A stretch of 64,000 nucleotides of DNA, taken from positions 124,001 to 188,000 of the forward strand of contig NZ_JAQFIF010000007.1 in assembly GCF_029504395.1 (NCBI RefSeq), in the 5' to 3' direction. The DNA is from Arthrobacter sp. ES3-54. Lineage in GTDB: Bacteria; Actinomycetota; Actinomycetes; Actinomycetales; Micrococcaceae. Numbering within the stretch: position 1 is the first letter of the stretch; each line of letters starts with the position of its first letter. The notes beneath the pieces were generated by a model. It did no database searches and was not told the origin of the DNA. It saw nothing but the letters and a program-made list of their open reading frames with translations. Shown here piece after piece: positions 7,926 to 16,855 of the stretch. Position numbers and translations under genes: made by a program.

Positions 7926-9515
7926 ATGCCTGTCTCTTTGACTCCGGGGTCGCTGGCCCGCCTGCTGGGCGAGTGGAACGTCGGTGCCGCCCCCGCCTAC
8001 CGCGAGCTGGCCGACGTCGTCCGCCTGCTCATCCTCGACGGCCGCGTCGCCCTCGACGTCGCCCTGCCGAGCGAGCGCTCACTGGCAGCGACCCTTGGCA
8101 TCAGCCGCACCACGGTGACCGCGGCGTACGCCCTGCTGCGCGAGCAGGGCTTCCTCAGCAGCGGCCAGGGCAGCCGGAGCCGGAGCTGCATCCCGAGCCA
8201 GGGGCCCGCGCACGCCGGTGGTCATGACGGCGCCCTGCGGCTGAGCGGCGCGCCCGGCCTGGCCGTGCCGGACGGGATCCTGGACCTGGCCTACGCCTCC
8301 CTGCCCGCCAGCGGCGAAGTGGTGCACCGGGCCTTTGCCGCGGCACTGACGGAGCTGCCGGCGCTGCTGCCGGGGTTCGGCTACGACGCCCTCGGCGTGG
8401 GCCCGCTCCGCGAAGCCATTGCGGCCCGGTACACGGCCGCCGGGGTGCCGACAACGGCCGCACAGATCCTGGTCACCTCCGGCGCCCAGCATGCGCTGAA
8501 CATTGTGCTCCGCACGTTGGCCGGCCGTTCCGGCACGAAAGTGCTTGTGGAACATCCCAGCTACCCGAATGCCCTCGACGCGATCCGGGCGGCTGGCTGC
8601 CGCCCGGTCCCGGTGGCCATGCCCGCAGCGTGCCCCCACGGCACAGGTCCTAACGGCGCAGCCAACGGCGCAGTCCGGAGCAGCCCAACCGGGGCAGGGG
8701 CCGTCCGCACTGTTTCCCACGGCACTATTCCCAACGGACCGGCCGGCTGGGACCTCGAGGCCATGGAATCGGCGCTGCTGCTGCAGCGGCCCGCGATGGC
8801 CTACGTGGTGCCGGACTTCCACAACCCCACCGGCCGGCTGATGCCCGATTCCCAGCGGCGCCGCCTCGTGAAGGCGGCCGCTGCGTCGGGCACCGTGCTC
8901 GTGGCGGACGAGACGCTGCGGGAGCTGAACCTCGACGGCGCAGTCTCGACCCCCATGGCCGCATTTAGCCCGGCTGTGGTCTCCCTCGGCTCCCTCAGCA
9001 AGTCGCACTGGGCAGGGCTGCGCACGGGCTGGATCCGCGCCAGCGAGCCGCTCATCCAGCGCTTCGCCGCGGCCCGCACCACCCTGGACCTGGGCGGGCC
9101 CGTGGTGGAACAGCTCGCCGCGGCACATCTGGTCAATGCCATGACGGAGCCGCTCCCTGCCCGGCTCGCCGCGCTGCGCGAGAACCGGAACACGCTGCTG
9201 GAACTGATCCGCGCGCACCTGCCAGGCTGGGATCCGGAATGGCCCGACGGCGGCCTGTCCGTCTGGTGCCGTCTTCCTGCGCCAATCAGCACGGCTCTTG
9301 CCGTGGTGGCTCCCGACTTCGGAATCCGGCTCGCCGCGGGGCCCCGGTTCGGCGTCGGCGGCGCGTTCGAGCAGTACCTGAGGCTGCCGTTCACCCTGCC
9401 GCCCGAGCAACTGGAGACGGCCGTGCTGGCATTGCGCTCGGCCCAAGACCGACTGGACGCCGCGCCGCAGCTGCGGCGCAACCTGTCAGCCCCGCCGGCC
9501 GCGGCCATCGCCTGA
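7926..9515 (+). CDS. MocR-family regulator (GntR helix-turn-helix plus aminotransferase fold)
   Basis: A 529-residue chimera. A GntR winged helix-turn-helix at about 20-85 (PSERSLAATLGISRTTV) is followed by a fold-type I aminotransferase-like domain from about 110. The PLP lysine is Lys359 in SLSKSHWAG; the preceding VPDFHNPTG and following RTGWI are also typical. MocR proteins use PLP or a related ligand as effector. A low-complexity Gly/Asn/Ala/Pro insert occupies about residues 236-272. The start codon sits six bases from the -10 and so is probably leaderless. The natural target is the divergent yczE. Confidence 0.92.
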   Translation: MPVSLTPGSLARLLGEWNVGAAPAYRELADVVRLLILDGRVALDVALPSERSLAATLGISRTTVTAAYALLREQGFLSSGQGSRSRSCIPSQGPAHAGGHDGALRLSGAPGLAVPDGILDLAYASLPASGEVVHRAFAAALTELPALLPGFGYDALGVGPLREAIAARYTAAGVPTTAAQILVTSGAQHALNIVLRTLAGRSGTKVLVEHPSYPNALDAIRAAGCRPVPVAMPAACPHGTGPNGAANGAVRSSPTGAGAVRTVSHGTIPNGPAGWDLEAMESALLLQRPAMAYVVPDFHNPTGRLMPDSQRRRLVKAAAASGTVLVADETLRELNLDGAVSTPMAAFSPAVVSLGSLSKSHWAGLRTGWIRASEPLIQRFAAARTTLDLGGPVVEQLAAAHLVNAMTEPLPARLAALRENRNTLLELIRAHLPGWDPEWPDGGLSVWCRLPAPISTALAVVAPDFGIRLAAGPRFGVGGAFEQYLRLPFTLPPEQLETAVLALRSAQDRLDAAPQLRRNLSAPPAAAIA

Positions 9516-9573
9516 GCCCAGGCATCCGCGGGCCCGCCCTTGCGACGCAGGTTCATTCCTGCGCTGCGCACAG

Positions 9574-9609
9574 GCCCTGCCGACGCCCGTATTCGGGTGT
9601 CGGCAGGGC
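9574..9609. terminator. 16-bp hairpin in repeat copy 1
   Basis: GCCCTGCCGACGCCCG (9574-9589) pairs with CGGGTGTCGGCAGGGC (9594-9609) across a TATT loop, with one G-T wobble. It lies downstream of mocR and probably acts as a bidirectional terminator with its partner at 9760-9807. Confidence 0.6.
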
Positions 9610-9759
9610 ATATTCGCGTCGCCAGGCAGGATGCGCGTCGCGGGCCTAGGTGTACTGCCCAGGAACCCTGCCCAGGCCTGCGCTGCATATGCCCTGGCGA
9701 CGCCCATTCTTCCCTGCGCTGCGCGTGCGCCTGGCGACGCAGGTTCTCTTCCGCGCTGC

Positions 9760-9807
9760 GCAAATGCCCTGTCGACGCCCGAATCCGGGTGTCGGCAGGA
9801 CATTTGC
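9760..9807. terminator. Long hairpin in repeat copy 2
   Basis: The stem GCCCTGTCGACGCCCG (9766-9781) pairs with CGGGTGTCGGCAGGAC (9786-9801). It is extended outwards by CAAATG (about 9761-9766) against CATTTG (about 9801-9806). The loop is four bases. It sits 30 bases beyond the stop of the minus-strand START-domain gene. Confidence 0.6.
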
Positions 9808-9837
9808 GAGTCGCCAGGCGGGATGCGCGTCGCGGGC

Positions 9838-10530
9838 CTATGCGTAGACCGTCGCCAGGAACCCGGCCCAGGCCTTCGCCGTCGCCGTGGCGTCCCCGCT
9901 GCCGCTGAAGTCGTGCACCGTCATGCCCACCGGTGCGCCGAAGGCGTTGCGGCCGAAGAAGCGGTACATCGCGTCCGCGGTCCGCAGGCCGAGGAAGTTC
10001 TCGTTGGAGAAGTCGACTTCGCCCGTAAGCGGGCCGACGCCGTCGAGCTCCAGCTCCACCGTCTCCCCCTGGGCCGAGCTGGCGACGCCAAGGGCCCTCT
10101 TGAGCCGGTCGAAGCCGTCCGGGGTCTGCGACCCGGCGGGTGCCTGAATGTCGGTGAAGACCACGGGCTTGCCGTCGAAGTACTTCAGGTACTGGCCCAG
10201 AGTATGCAGGTAGAACGCCGTGTGCTTGCTGGCGCCGTCGTACTGCTCATCCCAGTTGTCCGCGAAGATGCCGCTGTGCACATAGTGCAGCCGGGCGCGG
10301 CCGCCGTCGAGCGGTTCCAGGACGTGCTCCAGCTGGTTGAACCAGCCGTCTGGGCCGTCCATCCGGGACACGAGATGGGAGGGGTACTCGTCCACGGTCC
10401 GGACCGCCGGCCATTGGTCCGTGGGGAACATCCACGCCGGGGTGTCCTTGGTAACGGCCTCCCACACCTGCTCGGGCGTGCCGGGCAGTTCGGTGTCGCA
10501 GACGATTTCGAATTTCCGCTTGTCAGTCAT
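9838..10530 (-). CDS. SRPBCC (START/AHSA1-like) domain protein
   Basis: The 230-residue protein begins with the AHSA1-like pattern F-E-I-V-C-D-T-E-L-P-G-T-P-E-Q-V-W-E-A-V-T. It continues with alternating strands and ends with a helix (ATAKAWAGFLATVY), as expected of the helix-grip fold. These proteins bind hydrophobic ligands or act as chaperone co-factors; the ligand is unknown. The first 8 bases overlap the end of the upstream ArsR-like gene, so the two are co-transcribed. Such regulator plus SRPBCC pairs are common in actinobacteria. Confidence 0.82.
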   Translation of the reverse strand: MTDKRKFEIVCDTELPGTPEQVWEAVTKDTPAWMFPTDQWPAVRTVDEYPSHLVSRMDGPDGWFNQLEHVLEPLDGGRARLHYVHSGIFADNWDEQYDGASKHTAFYLHTLGQYLKYFDGKPVVFTDIQAPAGSQTPDGFDRLKRALGVASSAQGETVELELDGVGPLTGEVDFSNENFLGLRTADAMYRFFGRNAFGAPVGMTVHDFSGSGDATATAKAWAGFLATVYA

Positions 10531-11233
10531 TGTCCTGCTCCTTAGCTTGTGGGTTTGCAGCTTGTGGGTGTGTAGTTCGTGGGCCAGCGTGTGGTTCTGC
10601 GCGCGCTGCCTTGGGCGCTGGCACCTTCAGCGAGGGGTGGAGCGCGACGACCAGCCGGTGTTTGCGTCCCGCCGGCGGGGTCGCTGCCGGCGCACCTGGC
10701 GGGACGCCGCGTCCGCCATCGTGGTACTTGTCCACGAGCCGGGTCACGGCGACGCCGAGCTCCTCGGCGAAGGCCGCCCGGTCCGCCGCCGACCGGAAGG
10801 TGATCTCGCCGTCGATGGCAAAGGTGGCGAGTTTCTGCTTTGCGGCGGCTGCCCCGGCGATCAGCTGGCCCATCTCCTGGACCATGCGGGCGGCGAGCGC
10901 CAGTAGCCAGAAGGCTGAAAAGCGGTCCGAGAACCGATGCGGGTCCGGCGCCACGGAGGCCAGGGCCGCCGGTGAAATCAGGTACGACGCCGCCGTCGCC
11001 TGCAGGATGCGTTCGGTGACATTGCCGCGCCGCCGCTCCTCGACGAGCTCAACCAGCCCATGCCGCTCGAGGGCCTTGAGGTGGTAGTTCACCTTCTGCC
11101 GCGGCAGGCCCACCTTGGCGGCGAGCTGCGTCGCGGATCCGGGCTCGGCCAGCTCGCGCAGGATCCGCGTCCGGATCGGGTCCAGCGAAGCCTCCGCCGC
11201 GGCCGGGTCCTCAATCACTTCGATATCCAACAT
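10523..11233 (-). CDS. ArsR-like winged helix-turn-helix transcriptional regulator
   Basis: The 236-residue protein has an N-terminal winged helix at about 17-75 (PIRTRILRELAEPGSATQLA then GLPRQKVNYHLKALERHGL), the pattern of ArsR/HTH_20 regulators. No metal-binding cysteine motif is visible, so it is not a metal sensor of the classical type. A middle domain (about 85-175) may bind a ligand. The C-terminus is a disordered Pro/Ala/His-rich tail encoded by GCTTGTGGGT-like repeats. It overlaps the following START-domain gene by 8 bases. An inverted repeat just upstream suggests autoregulation. Confidence 0.83.
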   Translation of the reverse strand: MLDIEVIEDPAAAEASLDPIRTRILRELAEPGSATQLAAKVGLPRQKVNYHLKALERHGLVELVEERRRGNVTERILQATAASYLISPAALASVAPDPHRFSDRFSAFWLLALAARMVQEMGQLIAGAAAAKQKLATFAIDGEITFRSAADRAAFAEELGVAVTRLVDKYHDGGRGVPPGAPAATPPAGRKHRLVVALHPSLKVPAPKAARAEPHAGPRTTHPQAANPQAKEQDND

Positions 11234-11251
11234 GCTTCAAGTGTGCCCACC

Positions 11252-11267
11252 GACAATTTTATTTGTC
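11252..11267. promoter_or_regulatory. Candidate operator of the ArsR-like regulator
   Basis: GACAA (11252-11256) and TTGTC (11263-11267) form an inverted repeat with a six-base AT spacer, 19 bases before the regulator ATG. On the minus strand the same bases include TTGACA, a perfect -35 box. Repressor binding here would block the promoter. Confidence 0.5.
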
Positions 11268-11310
11268 AAGAACTTTTTTCTCGTCGGCGGGATCGGGCGG
11301 CGCGACCTCG

Positions 11311-11380
11311 CGAGTTCGCCGGAAGCTTGCGAGGTCGCCGGAACTTTCCAGCGAACTGGCACGCATCCGGCGAACTGGAG
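11311..11380. repeat. GCCGGAA nested-palindrome element, copy 1
   Basis: A 70-bp element with two forward arms (TTCGCCGGAA, GTCGCCGGAA) followed by two reverse arms (TTCCAGCGAA, ATCCGGCGAA). The inner pair makes a short-loop hairpin and the outer pair closes over it. It lies in the divergent gap before the pseudouridine synthase gene. Confidence 0.8.
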
Positions 11381-11484
11381 CGAAGGGGCGGGGGCGGGGG
11401 CGGTCGTGAGGGCGGAGGACGTAGGCGCGGGAGGGGCGGCGGCTCGGGGGCGGAATGCCGTGGGAGTACGTGGCCGCAGCCTCG
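11381..11484. other. GC-rich low-complexity spacer between two repeat copies
   Basis: Runs of GGGGCGGGGGC and GGCGGAGG-type sequence. Open frames pass through it but have biased low-complexity composition; I see no gene here. Confidence 0.6.
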
Positions 11485-11554
11485 CGAGTTCGCCGGAAAC
11501 GTCCGAGGTCGCCGGAACTTTCCAGCGAACTGACACGTTTCCGGCGAACTGGAG
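11485..11554. repeat. GCCGGAA nested-palindrome element, copy 2
   Basis: The same four-arm layout as at 11311, 174 bases downstream. The outer arms TTCGCCGGAAACGT and ACGTTTCCGGCGAA are near-perfect complements. The 11555-11744 stretch that follows is G-rich low-complexity sequence with no supported gene. Confidence 0.8.
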
Positions 11555-11744
11555 CGCCGGGGCCAGGGCGGCCGGGCAGGGGGCGGGGCCGGACAGGCGG
11601 CCCGGGGCGGAGGGCGGGCGGTAAGTGGCCAGAGGCACTGGAAGGGCGGAGGTGGTGGGGCGGCTCGGGCCGCGGCGGGTGGCCGGGGCGGGGGCGGAAG
11701 CCGGGCAGGCGCAGGCGCCGGGGCGGGGGCGGAGGCCGGGCACG

Positions 11745-11750
11745 TAGAAT
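11745..11750 (+). promoter_or_regulatory. -10 box of the pseudouridine synthase gene (leaderless)
   Basis: TAGAAT ends exactly six bases before the GTG at 11757, the same spacing seen at other leaderless starts in this window. Confidence 0.6.
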
Positions 11751-11756
11751 GGTCCG

Positions 11757-12776
11757 GTGATGCAATCCCCCCTCCCCGTGCGCGACGGCGTCAACGCAAC
11801 GCGCCTGCGCCTGCCGGACGAGGGGCCCTGGGAGACCGCGCTGGACTACATGATGCACCGCTGGGGGCACATCGATCCCCAGGGCATCGAGGACCGGTTC
11901 GACGCCGGGGAGATCGTCGGCGAGGCCGGGATAGCCCTGGACCGCAGCACGCCGATGCAGGACCACACGTTCATCTGGTACTACCGCAGCCTGCCACCGG
12001 AGACCCGGATCCCGGTGGAGCTGAACATCCTGCACCAGGACGATCACCTGCTGGTCGTGGACAAGCCGCACTTCCTGCCCACCACCCCCGGCGGCACGTA
12101 CATCCAGGAATCGGCCCTGGTCCGGCTCCGGAACCAGCTCGGCCTGCCGGACCTGATCCCGATGCACCGCCTCGACCGCATGACCGCCGGCATCCTGCTG
12201 CTCTCCACGAACCCCGAGACCCGGGGCAGGTACCAGGTTCTGTTCGAAAAGCGCCAGGTCCAGAAGGAATACGAGTGTGTAGCCGCCGCGGGGCCGGCGC
12301 CGGGCCACCCCGCGGTGGACTTCCCGGTGGTGGTGCGGAACCGGATGACCAAGTCCCGCAGCTACCTGCTGGCCGAGGTGGTGGACGGCCAACCCAACGC
12401 GGAAACCCGGATAGAGCGGTTGCACACGTTTGACGCGGCCAGCGCTCCCGGCGGCGGACCTCACGCCGCACCCCACGGCGCACCCGACGGCGCACCGCAC
12501 GCCGCACCCGACGGGGGGCCCGACGGCGGCCCCCAACGCCGCGCGCTGTACCGGCTGGAGCCGCACTCGGGGAAGACCCACCAGCTCCGCGTGCACATGG
12601 CCTCACTGGGTCTGGGGATCGTCAACGATGCGTTCTACCCGGAACTGCTGGACAAGGCCCCGGACGACTACACCAAGCCGCTGCAGCTCCTGGCCCGCGG
12701 GATCCGCTTCGTCGACCCCATCTCGGGGAGCCCGGTGGAGTACCGCAGCAGACTGGAACTGAGCGAAGCGCGCTAG
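11757..12776 (+). CDS. RluA-type RNA pseudouridine synthase
   Basis: The 339-residue enzyme converts uridine to pseudouridine in rRNA or tRNA. The RluA motif HRLDRMTAG is at 137-145, with catalytic Asp140. It is preceded by DDHLLVVDKP (about 95-104) and followed by KEYECVA and, near the C-terminus, PHSGKTHQLRVHM. The target base cannot be inferred. A low-complexity insert of about 27 residues (Pro/His/Asp-Gly-Ala units, encoded by 12-bp GACGGCGCACCC-type repeats at 12454-12534) interrupts the region before the KTHQ motif. GTG 11757 is chosen because of the leaderless -10; ATG 11760 directly follows. Confidence 0.9.
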   Translation: MMQSPLPVRDGVNATRLRLPDEGPWETALDYMMHRWGHIDPQGIEDRFDAGEIVGEAGIALDRSTPMQDHTFIWYYRSLPPETRIPVELNILHQDDHLLVVDKPHFLPTTPGGTYIQESALVRLRNQLGLPDLIPMHRLDRMTAGILLLSTNPETRGRYQVLFEKRQVQKEYECVAAAGPAPGHPAVDFPVVVRNRMTKSRSYLLAEVVDGQPNAETRIERLHTFDAASAPGGGPHAAPHGAPDGAPHAAPDGGPDGGPQRRALYRLEPHSGKTHQLRVHMASLGLGIVNDAFYPELLDKAPDDYTKPLQLLARGIRFVDPISGSPVEYRSRLELSEAR

Positions 12777-12791
12777 CAGCTGGAAGTGCGG

Positions 12792-12797
12792 TACCTT
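12792..12797 (+). promoter_or_regulatory. -10 box of the DedA gene (leaderless)
   Basis: TACCTT ends six bases before the ATG at 12804, which decides that start against the longer frame from GTG 12786. Confidence 0.5.
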
Positions 12798-12803
12798 GTG
12801 CCC

Positions 12804-13439
12804 ATGGACTTCGGAAATGCGGACAGCTGGGGCGCCGCGATCTATTTCTGGATCTTCCCCCTCGTGATCGGCGATGCGATTTTCCCGCCTCTGCCCTCGG
12901 AAATGGTCGTCATCACCGGCGGCGCGCTCTCCGCAGAGGGCCACATCAACGCGTTCCTCGTGATCCTCCTGGCCGCGGTCTCCTCATGGCTGGGTGACCT
13001 TCTCGTCTTCCAGCTCTTCAAACGGCGGCTGAGCCACGTGCTCGACCGCTGGAAATGGGGCCTGCGGTTCCACGCGGCCGTGCACGCGGCGATTGCGAAG
13101 GCAGGCCGCTCCTCCACGTACGGAGCGATCATCGGCATCCGCTTCATCCCCGGCGGGCGGCTGGCGACGACGGCCGCGGCGGGCATTGCGAACGTTTCGA
13201 CGCGCGGGTTCAGCCTCTGCGCGGCCATCGGCGGCCTGCTCTGGGCAAGCTGGTCCGTGGCGCTGGGCTATTTCACGGGCTCCGCCACCGGGCTCCCGTT
13301 CTGGGCGAGCTCCCTGATCGGGGTCGGCGTCGGGCTGCTGATCGGCGCCGGCGTGGGCGTGATCGTGACGCGGCGCCGCGGCAGCCCCTCCCCCGTGGAG
13401 TCCGCCGCGGCCGACCCGGATGAGGAACTGGACTTTTAG
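12804..13439 (+). CDS. DedA/SNARE-associated family membrane protein
   Basis: The 211-residue protein has four to five membrane segments and DedA signatures: FPPLPSEMVVITGG near the N-terminus, then GAIIGIRFIPGGRL with the conserved Arg and Gly residues (about 115-128). DedA proteins are inner-membrane proteins, several of which act in phospholipid scrambling or carrier recycling and membrane homeostasis. The C-terminal helix is followed by a short basic then acidic cytosolic tail. It follows the pseudouridine synthase gene after 27 bases but has its own apparent leaderless promoter. Confidence 0.87.
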   Translation: MDFGNADSWGAAIYFWIFPLVIGDAIFPPLPSEMVVITGGALSAEGHINAFLVILLAAVSSWLGDLLVFQLFKRRLSHVLDRWKWGLRFHAAVHAAIAKAGRSSTYGAIIGIRFIPGGRLATTAAAGIANVSTRGFSLCAAIGGLLWASWSVALGYFTGSATGLPFWASSLIGVGVGLLIGAGVGVIVTRRRGSPSPVESAAADPDEELDF

Positions 13440-13451
13440 ACGCCCGACTTT

Positions 13452-13757
13452 CTAAACAGGTGCCCAGCGGCCGCGGCTGCGGCGCAGCACGGTCAGCGTT
13501 CCGGTGAGCGCAACGCGTTCGACGGCGTCGCGCATCATGGCTGCCGACTCCACCGCCTGACTGTTTTCGGCGCTGTACGCGGTGGCATCTACCAGGAAGC
13601 GCAGGTTCAGCTGAGGTACGCCGCCGGCGAGCTCAAGCTGGTGCGATTCGACGTGGTGCCGCGTCCCGAGCGCCTCGATGGCCGCGGCCATGACCGCTTC
13701 CGGAGCGGTGCCCGGCTTGAGCCCGGTGATCTTCAGTCTGGTCTGGAACGACGGCAT
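13452..13757 (-). CDS. Conserved small protein of unknown function
   Basis: A 101-residue protein that I do not recognise. It has no signal peptide or membrane segment. Its predicted pattern is mixed alpha/beta: an amphipathic first strand (FQTRLKITGL), a helix (PEAVMAAAIEALG), two strands (HQLELAGG, PQLNLRFLVD) and a helix (ENSQAVESAAMMRDAVERV). It ends with a basic tail. The start is supported by a -10 box exactly six bases upstream. It converges with the DedA gene and lies downstream of the hairpin that probably ends ppc. Confidence 0.7.
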   Translation of the reverse strand: MPSFQTRLKITGLKPGTAPEAVMAAAIEALGTRHHVESHQLELAGGVPQLNLRFLVDATAYSAENSQAVESAAMMRDAVERVALTGTLTVLRRSRGRWAPV

Positions 13758-13763
13758 GGAACA

Positions 13764-13769
13764 ACCCTA
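13764..13769 (-). promoter_or_regulatory. -10 box of the 101-residue protein gene (leaderless)
   Basis: On the minus strand TAGGGT ends six bases before the ATG at 13757. Confidence 0.55.
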
Positions 13770-13786
13770 GCCGCCCCCTCAGCCCC

Positions 13787-13822
13787 TGAGGGAACGGCCG
13801 GATTGTCGCGGACGTTCCCTCA
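13787..13822 (-). terminator. Hairpin downstream of ppc
   Basis: TGAGGGAACG (13787-13796) and CGTTCCCTCA (13813-13822) are exact reverse complements with a 16-base loop. They lie 58 bases past the ppc stop. A third related word, CCTGAGGGAGCG, sits near 13855. Confidence 0.55.
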
Positions 13823-13880
13823 CGTCGTGAGCGACAGGAACTGAGAGACCGGACCTGAGGGAGCGCCGGGAAAGTGCAGG

Positions 13881-16694
13881 CTACCCGGTGTTGCGCAGCC
13901 CGGCGGCGACCCCGTTGACCGTGATCAGCATGGCCCGCTGGAGGCGCTCGTCGATCTCGGCTCCGGACATGCCCGCCGCGGCCTCGGCCCTAACGCGGCG
14001 GAGCAGTTCCACCTGCAGGTAGCTGATGGGGTCGAGGTACTGGTCCCGGATCTCGAGGGAGCGCTTCAGGGTGGGCTGGGCATCGAGGATCACGTGCTCG
14101 CCTGTGAGGTTCTGGATCTCCGCGACCGTGAGCTCGTACTCTTCCCGAATGGCGCGAAACAGGTGGTGCAGCTCTTCCGGCACCAGCGTCGAGACGTAGT
14201 AGCCGGCAATGTCCATGTCTGTCTTCGCCAGGGTCATTTCCACGTTGGACAGCACCGAGCGGAAGAAGTGCCAGCCCTCGATCATCTCCTTGAGCTGGGC
14301 CGAATTTCCGGCCTCGCGCGCGGCCTTGAGGCCGGAGCCCACACCGAACCAGCCCGGCACGATCTGCCGTGACTGCGTCCAGCCGAACACCCACGGGATG
14401 GCCCGCAGCCCCTCAAGCCCGGCGCCGGAATCGGGCCGCTTGGATGGACGGGATCCGATGTTCAGGGATCCCAGCTGCTCCACCGGGGTGGAGGCCATGA
14501 AGTAGGCGGGCAGGTCGGGGTCCTCAATCAACGTGCGGTAGCGCGCAAACGCGGCGTCGGAGACGGTCTCCATGACGTCGCCGTAGCGCACGCGCTGATC
14601 CTCGGAGGTGCGCGGCGCGCGGTGCAGGGCCGAGCCCTGCATCACGGCGGCGAGGGAGAGCTCAAGGTTTTCGCGCGCCAGTTCCGGCAGGGAGTACTTG
14701 TCCGAGATGACCTCGCCCTGCTCGGTGAACTTGATCTCGCCCTCGAGCACGCCGTTGGGCTGGGCCATGATGGCATCGTAAGTCGGCCCGCCGCCGCGGC
14801 CCACCGAGCCGCCGCGGCCATGGAAGAGGCGCACGCGGACGCCGTGCTTCGCGGCCACGTCCCGGAGCTTGCGCTGGGTCTTGTAGATTTCCCACTGGCT
14901 CGTCATGACGCCGGATTCCTTGTTGGAGTCCGAGTAGCCGAGCATGATCTCCTGCACGTCGCCGCGGAGCCGGACCAGTTCGCGGTAGGACGAATCGGAG
15001 AGCAGCTGGTCCACGATCTCGGCCGAGGCGCGGAGCTCGTCGACGGTCTCCAGCAGCGGCGCGAAGCCGATCTTGGCGTAGGGCGCCTCGCCGAAGATGC
15101 TGACCAGGCCGGCCTCGCGGGCCAGCACGGCCGCGGCCAGGACGTCGTCCGCGCCGCGGGTCATGGAGATGATGTAGGTCTCGATCACGTCGGGGCCGTA
15201 GGTGCGCAGGGCACGCCGGATCTCCCGGAAGACGTCGTACGTGCCGTCGGCGACGCCGTCGAGCTTGATCGGGTGGCCCGAGAGCGGGCGCCGGGACGCG
15301 AGCTCGGAGCCCAGCACCTCGAGCCGCTCGGCGCGGCTGAGTTCCGCATACCGGACACCGGGGCCGCCGAGGCGGTCCATGAGCTGCCCGACGGCGTCGT
15401 GGTGGTGGTCGGCGTGCTCACGGATGTCCAAGGTGGCCAGGTGCAGGCCGAAGGAGGCGATGGCGCGGCGGACCCGGGACAGGGCGCCGTCGGCTGCGAG
15501 GGCGGCGTGGTGGTTCCGCAGCGAGCGTTCCAGCAGGCCAAGCTCGGCGAGGAGCTCCGCGGTGGCGGTGTAGTCGCGGCCGGGCTCGTGCGCGGATCCG
15601 GCCGCGACCCGCCGGCCGGTGTTGATCAGCTTGGCCTTGATGCAGGTGAGTTTGAGCCGGTACGGCTCCTGCGCGTTCAGCTCGAGGACGCGGCGGTCCA
15701 GGCCCGGCAGGTTCCCCAGGTCGACGTCGATCGAGTCCAGGAGTTCCTGGTCCGCCCCGGCCAGCGCGGTCGAGTTGGACAGGATGGAGATGAGTCCGTC
15801 GATCAGGCCGATGCTGATCCGTACGGCGTGCTGGTTCTGGATCTGGAGGATTTCGCGGGTAACGGCGGCGGTGACGTTGGGGTTGCCGTCCCGGTCCCCG
15901 CCGATCCAGGAGCCGAAGCGGATCGGGGCTTTCTGCGGCGGCAGCGTGACGCCGTGCTCGGCGAGCAGCTCGGAGAGGTCCGAGAGCATTTCCGGCATGG
16001 CGTCGCTGAGGATGCCGGTGAGGTAGTAGATGGCGTTCCGGGCCTCGTCCACGGGGGTGGGCCGGACCTGGCGGAGCTCGTCCGTCTGCCACATCTGGTC
16101 GATCACTTCGGACAAGTGGCGATCCTGGCGGCGGCGCGCGGACGTGCCCTCCACCGTGGATTCGGACAGGATGTCCGAGAGCCGGCGGATCTTGTCCAGC
16201 ACTGAGCGGCGGGAGGCCTCGGTGGGGTGTGCGGTGAAGATAGGCCGGACGTCGAGTTCGTTGACGACTTCCTGCAGTACGGAGTTGCCGGCCTGATCCG
16301 CGATCTCCTCAACGGCTTTGGCGAGCCAGCCGTCCTTCTCCTGCCGGGTGCGCAGCCCGCGGACCCGGTGGACCTGCTCGGCGGCGTTCGCCAGATGGAA
16401 GTAGAACGCGAAGGCGCGGACCAGGTCGGTGGCCTGGTCCAGCGGCAGGGAGCCGAGCAGTTCGCGGACCTGGGCAACGACGTCGTACGAGCTCCACGGC
16501 CCGGTGGCGTCGGCCCCGCCCCGGGCCGCCTCCTTGGATTCCTTGGTCAGCAGGCGCACCTGCTCGACAAGGTCCAGGAGCTCGGGGCCGTGCTGGCGGA
16601 CCAGGGATTCGCCGAGGAGGGTGGAGACCCGGCGGACATCGGCCCGGAGTTCGGCGGCAAGATCGGTGTCGGAATGCATTGCAGTGTCAGCCAT
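13881..16694 (-). CDS. ppc: Phosphoenolpyruvate carboxylase
   Basis: The 937-residue enzyme carboxylates phosphoenolpyruvate to oxaloacetate, replenishing the TCA cycle. Signatures present: [15 protein letters not shown] (about 155-170, catalytic His), [25 protein letters not shown] (about 625-640, glycine-rich catalytic loop) and the canonical C-terminus LRNTG. ATG 16694 (MADTAMHSD) is preferred over a longer in-frame start at 16769. A GAAAG sequence precedes it and the extra residues do not look like this family. It is transcribed alone, with a hairpin after its stop. No clear promoter was identified in the 16695-16855 leader. Confidence 0.96.
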   Translation of the reverse strand: MADTAMHSDTDLAAELRADVRRVSTLLGESLVRQHGPELLDLVEQVRLLTKESKEAARGGADATGPWSSYDVVAQVRELLGSLPLDQATDLVRAFAFYFHLANAAEQVHRVRGLRTRQEKDGWLAKAVEEIADQAGNSVLQEVVNELDVRPIFTAHPTEASRRSVLDKIRRLSDILSESTVEGTSARRRQDRHLSEVIDQMWQTDELRQVRPTPVDEARNAIYYLTGILSDAMPEMLSDLSELLAEHGVTLPPQKAPIRFGSWIGGDRDGNPNVTAAVTREILQIQNQHAVRISIGLIDGLISILSNSTALAGADQELLDSIDVDLGNLPGLDRRVLELNAQEPYRLKLTCIKAKLINTGRRVAAGSAHEPGRDYTATAELLAELGLLERSLRNHHAALAADGALSRVRRAIASFGLHLATLDIREHADHHHDAVGQLMDRLGGPGVRYAELSRAERLEVLGSELASRRPLSGHPIKLDGVADGTYDVFREIRRALRTYGPDVIETYIISMTRGADDVLAAAVLAREAGLVSIFGEAPYAKIGFAPLLETVDELRASAEIVDQLLSDSSYRELVRLRGDVQEIMLGYSDSNKESGVMTSQWEIYKTQRKLRDVAAKHGVRVRLFHGRGGSVGRGGGPTYDAIMAQPNGVLEGEIKFTEQGEVISDKYSLPELARENLELSLAAVMQGSALHRAPRTSEDQRVRYGDVMETVSDAAFARYRTLIEDPDLPAYFMASTPVEQLGSLNIGSRPSKRPDSGAGLEGLRAIPWVFGWTQSRQIVPGWFGVGSGLKAAREAGNSAQLKEMIEGWHFFRSVLSNVEMTLAKTDMDIAGYYVSTLVPEELHHLFRAIREEYELTVAEIQNLTGEHVILDAQPTLKRSLEIRDQYLDPISYLQVELLRRVRAEAAAGMSGAEIDERLQRAMLITVNGVAAGLRNTG

Positions 16695-16855
16695 GGAAAC
16701 TATCTTTCGAGGGTTCGACTTGGCTCGTACACTGCGCTGGATACTGTGAGCCTGATTACTTCTTCCCAAGGGATGTTACCCGCAGGCACTCCCGGCTGGA
16801 ATTCCGTCTCAGATAGTGTCAGGCCCCGCGGCGCCGCCCCGGCCCCCGATCCCAG

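Larger units (their letters stand above)
9542..9840. repeat. Two 107-bp imperfect direct repeats, each built around a long hairpin
   Basis: The stretch 9542-9648 recurs at 9734-9840 with the same length and only scattered differences. Each copy contains GCGACGCAGGTTC, TGCGCTGCGC, a strong hairpin, GTCGCCAGGC and GATGCGCGTCGCGGGCCTA. The 9649-9733 spacer carries a partial third copy of the left end. The last three bases of the second copy are the stop codon of the minus-strand START-domain gene. The block fills the gap between converging genes. It encodes nothing I can support. Confidence 0.75.

Noticed and set aside
14622..16205. Long plus-strand open frame (527 codons) opposite ppc
   Set aside because: Reverse-strand shadow of ppc; repeated Ala/Gly/Asp-rich composition, no domain, and ppc is a certain gene on the other strand.
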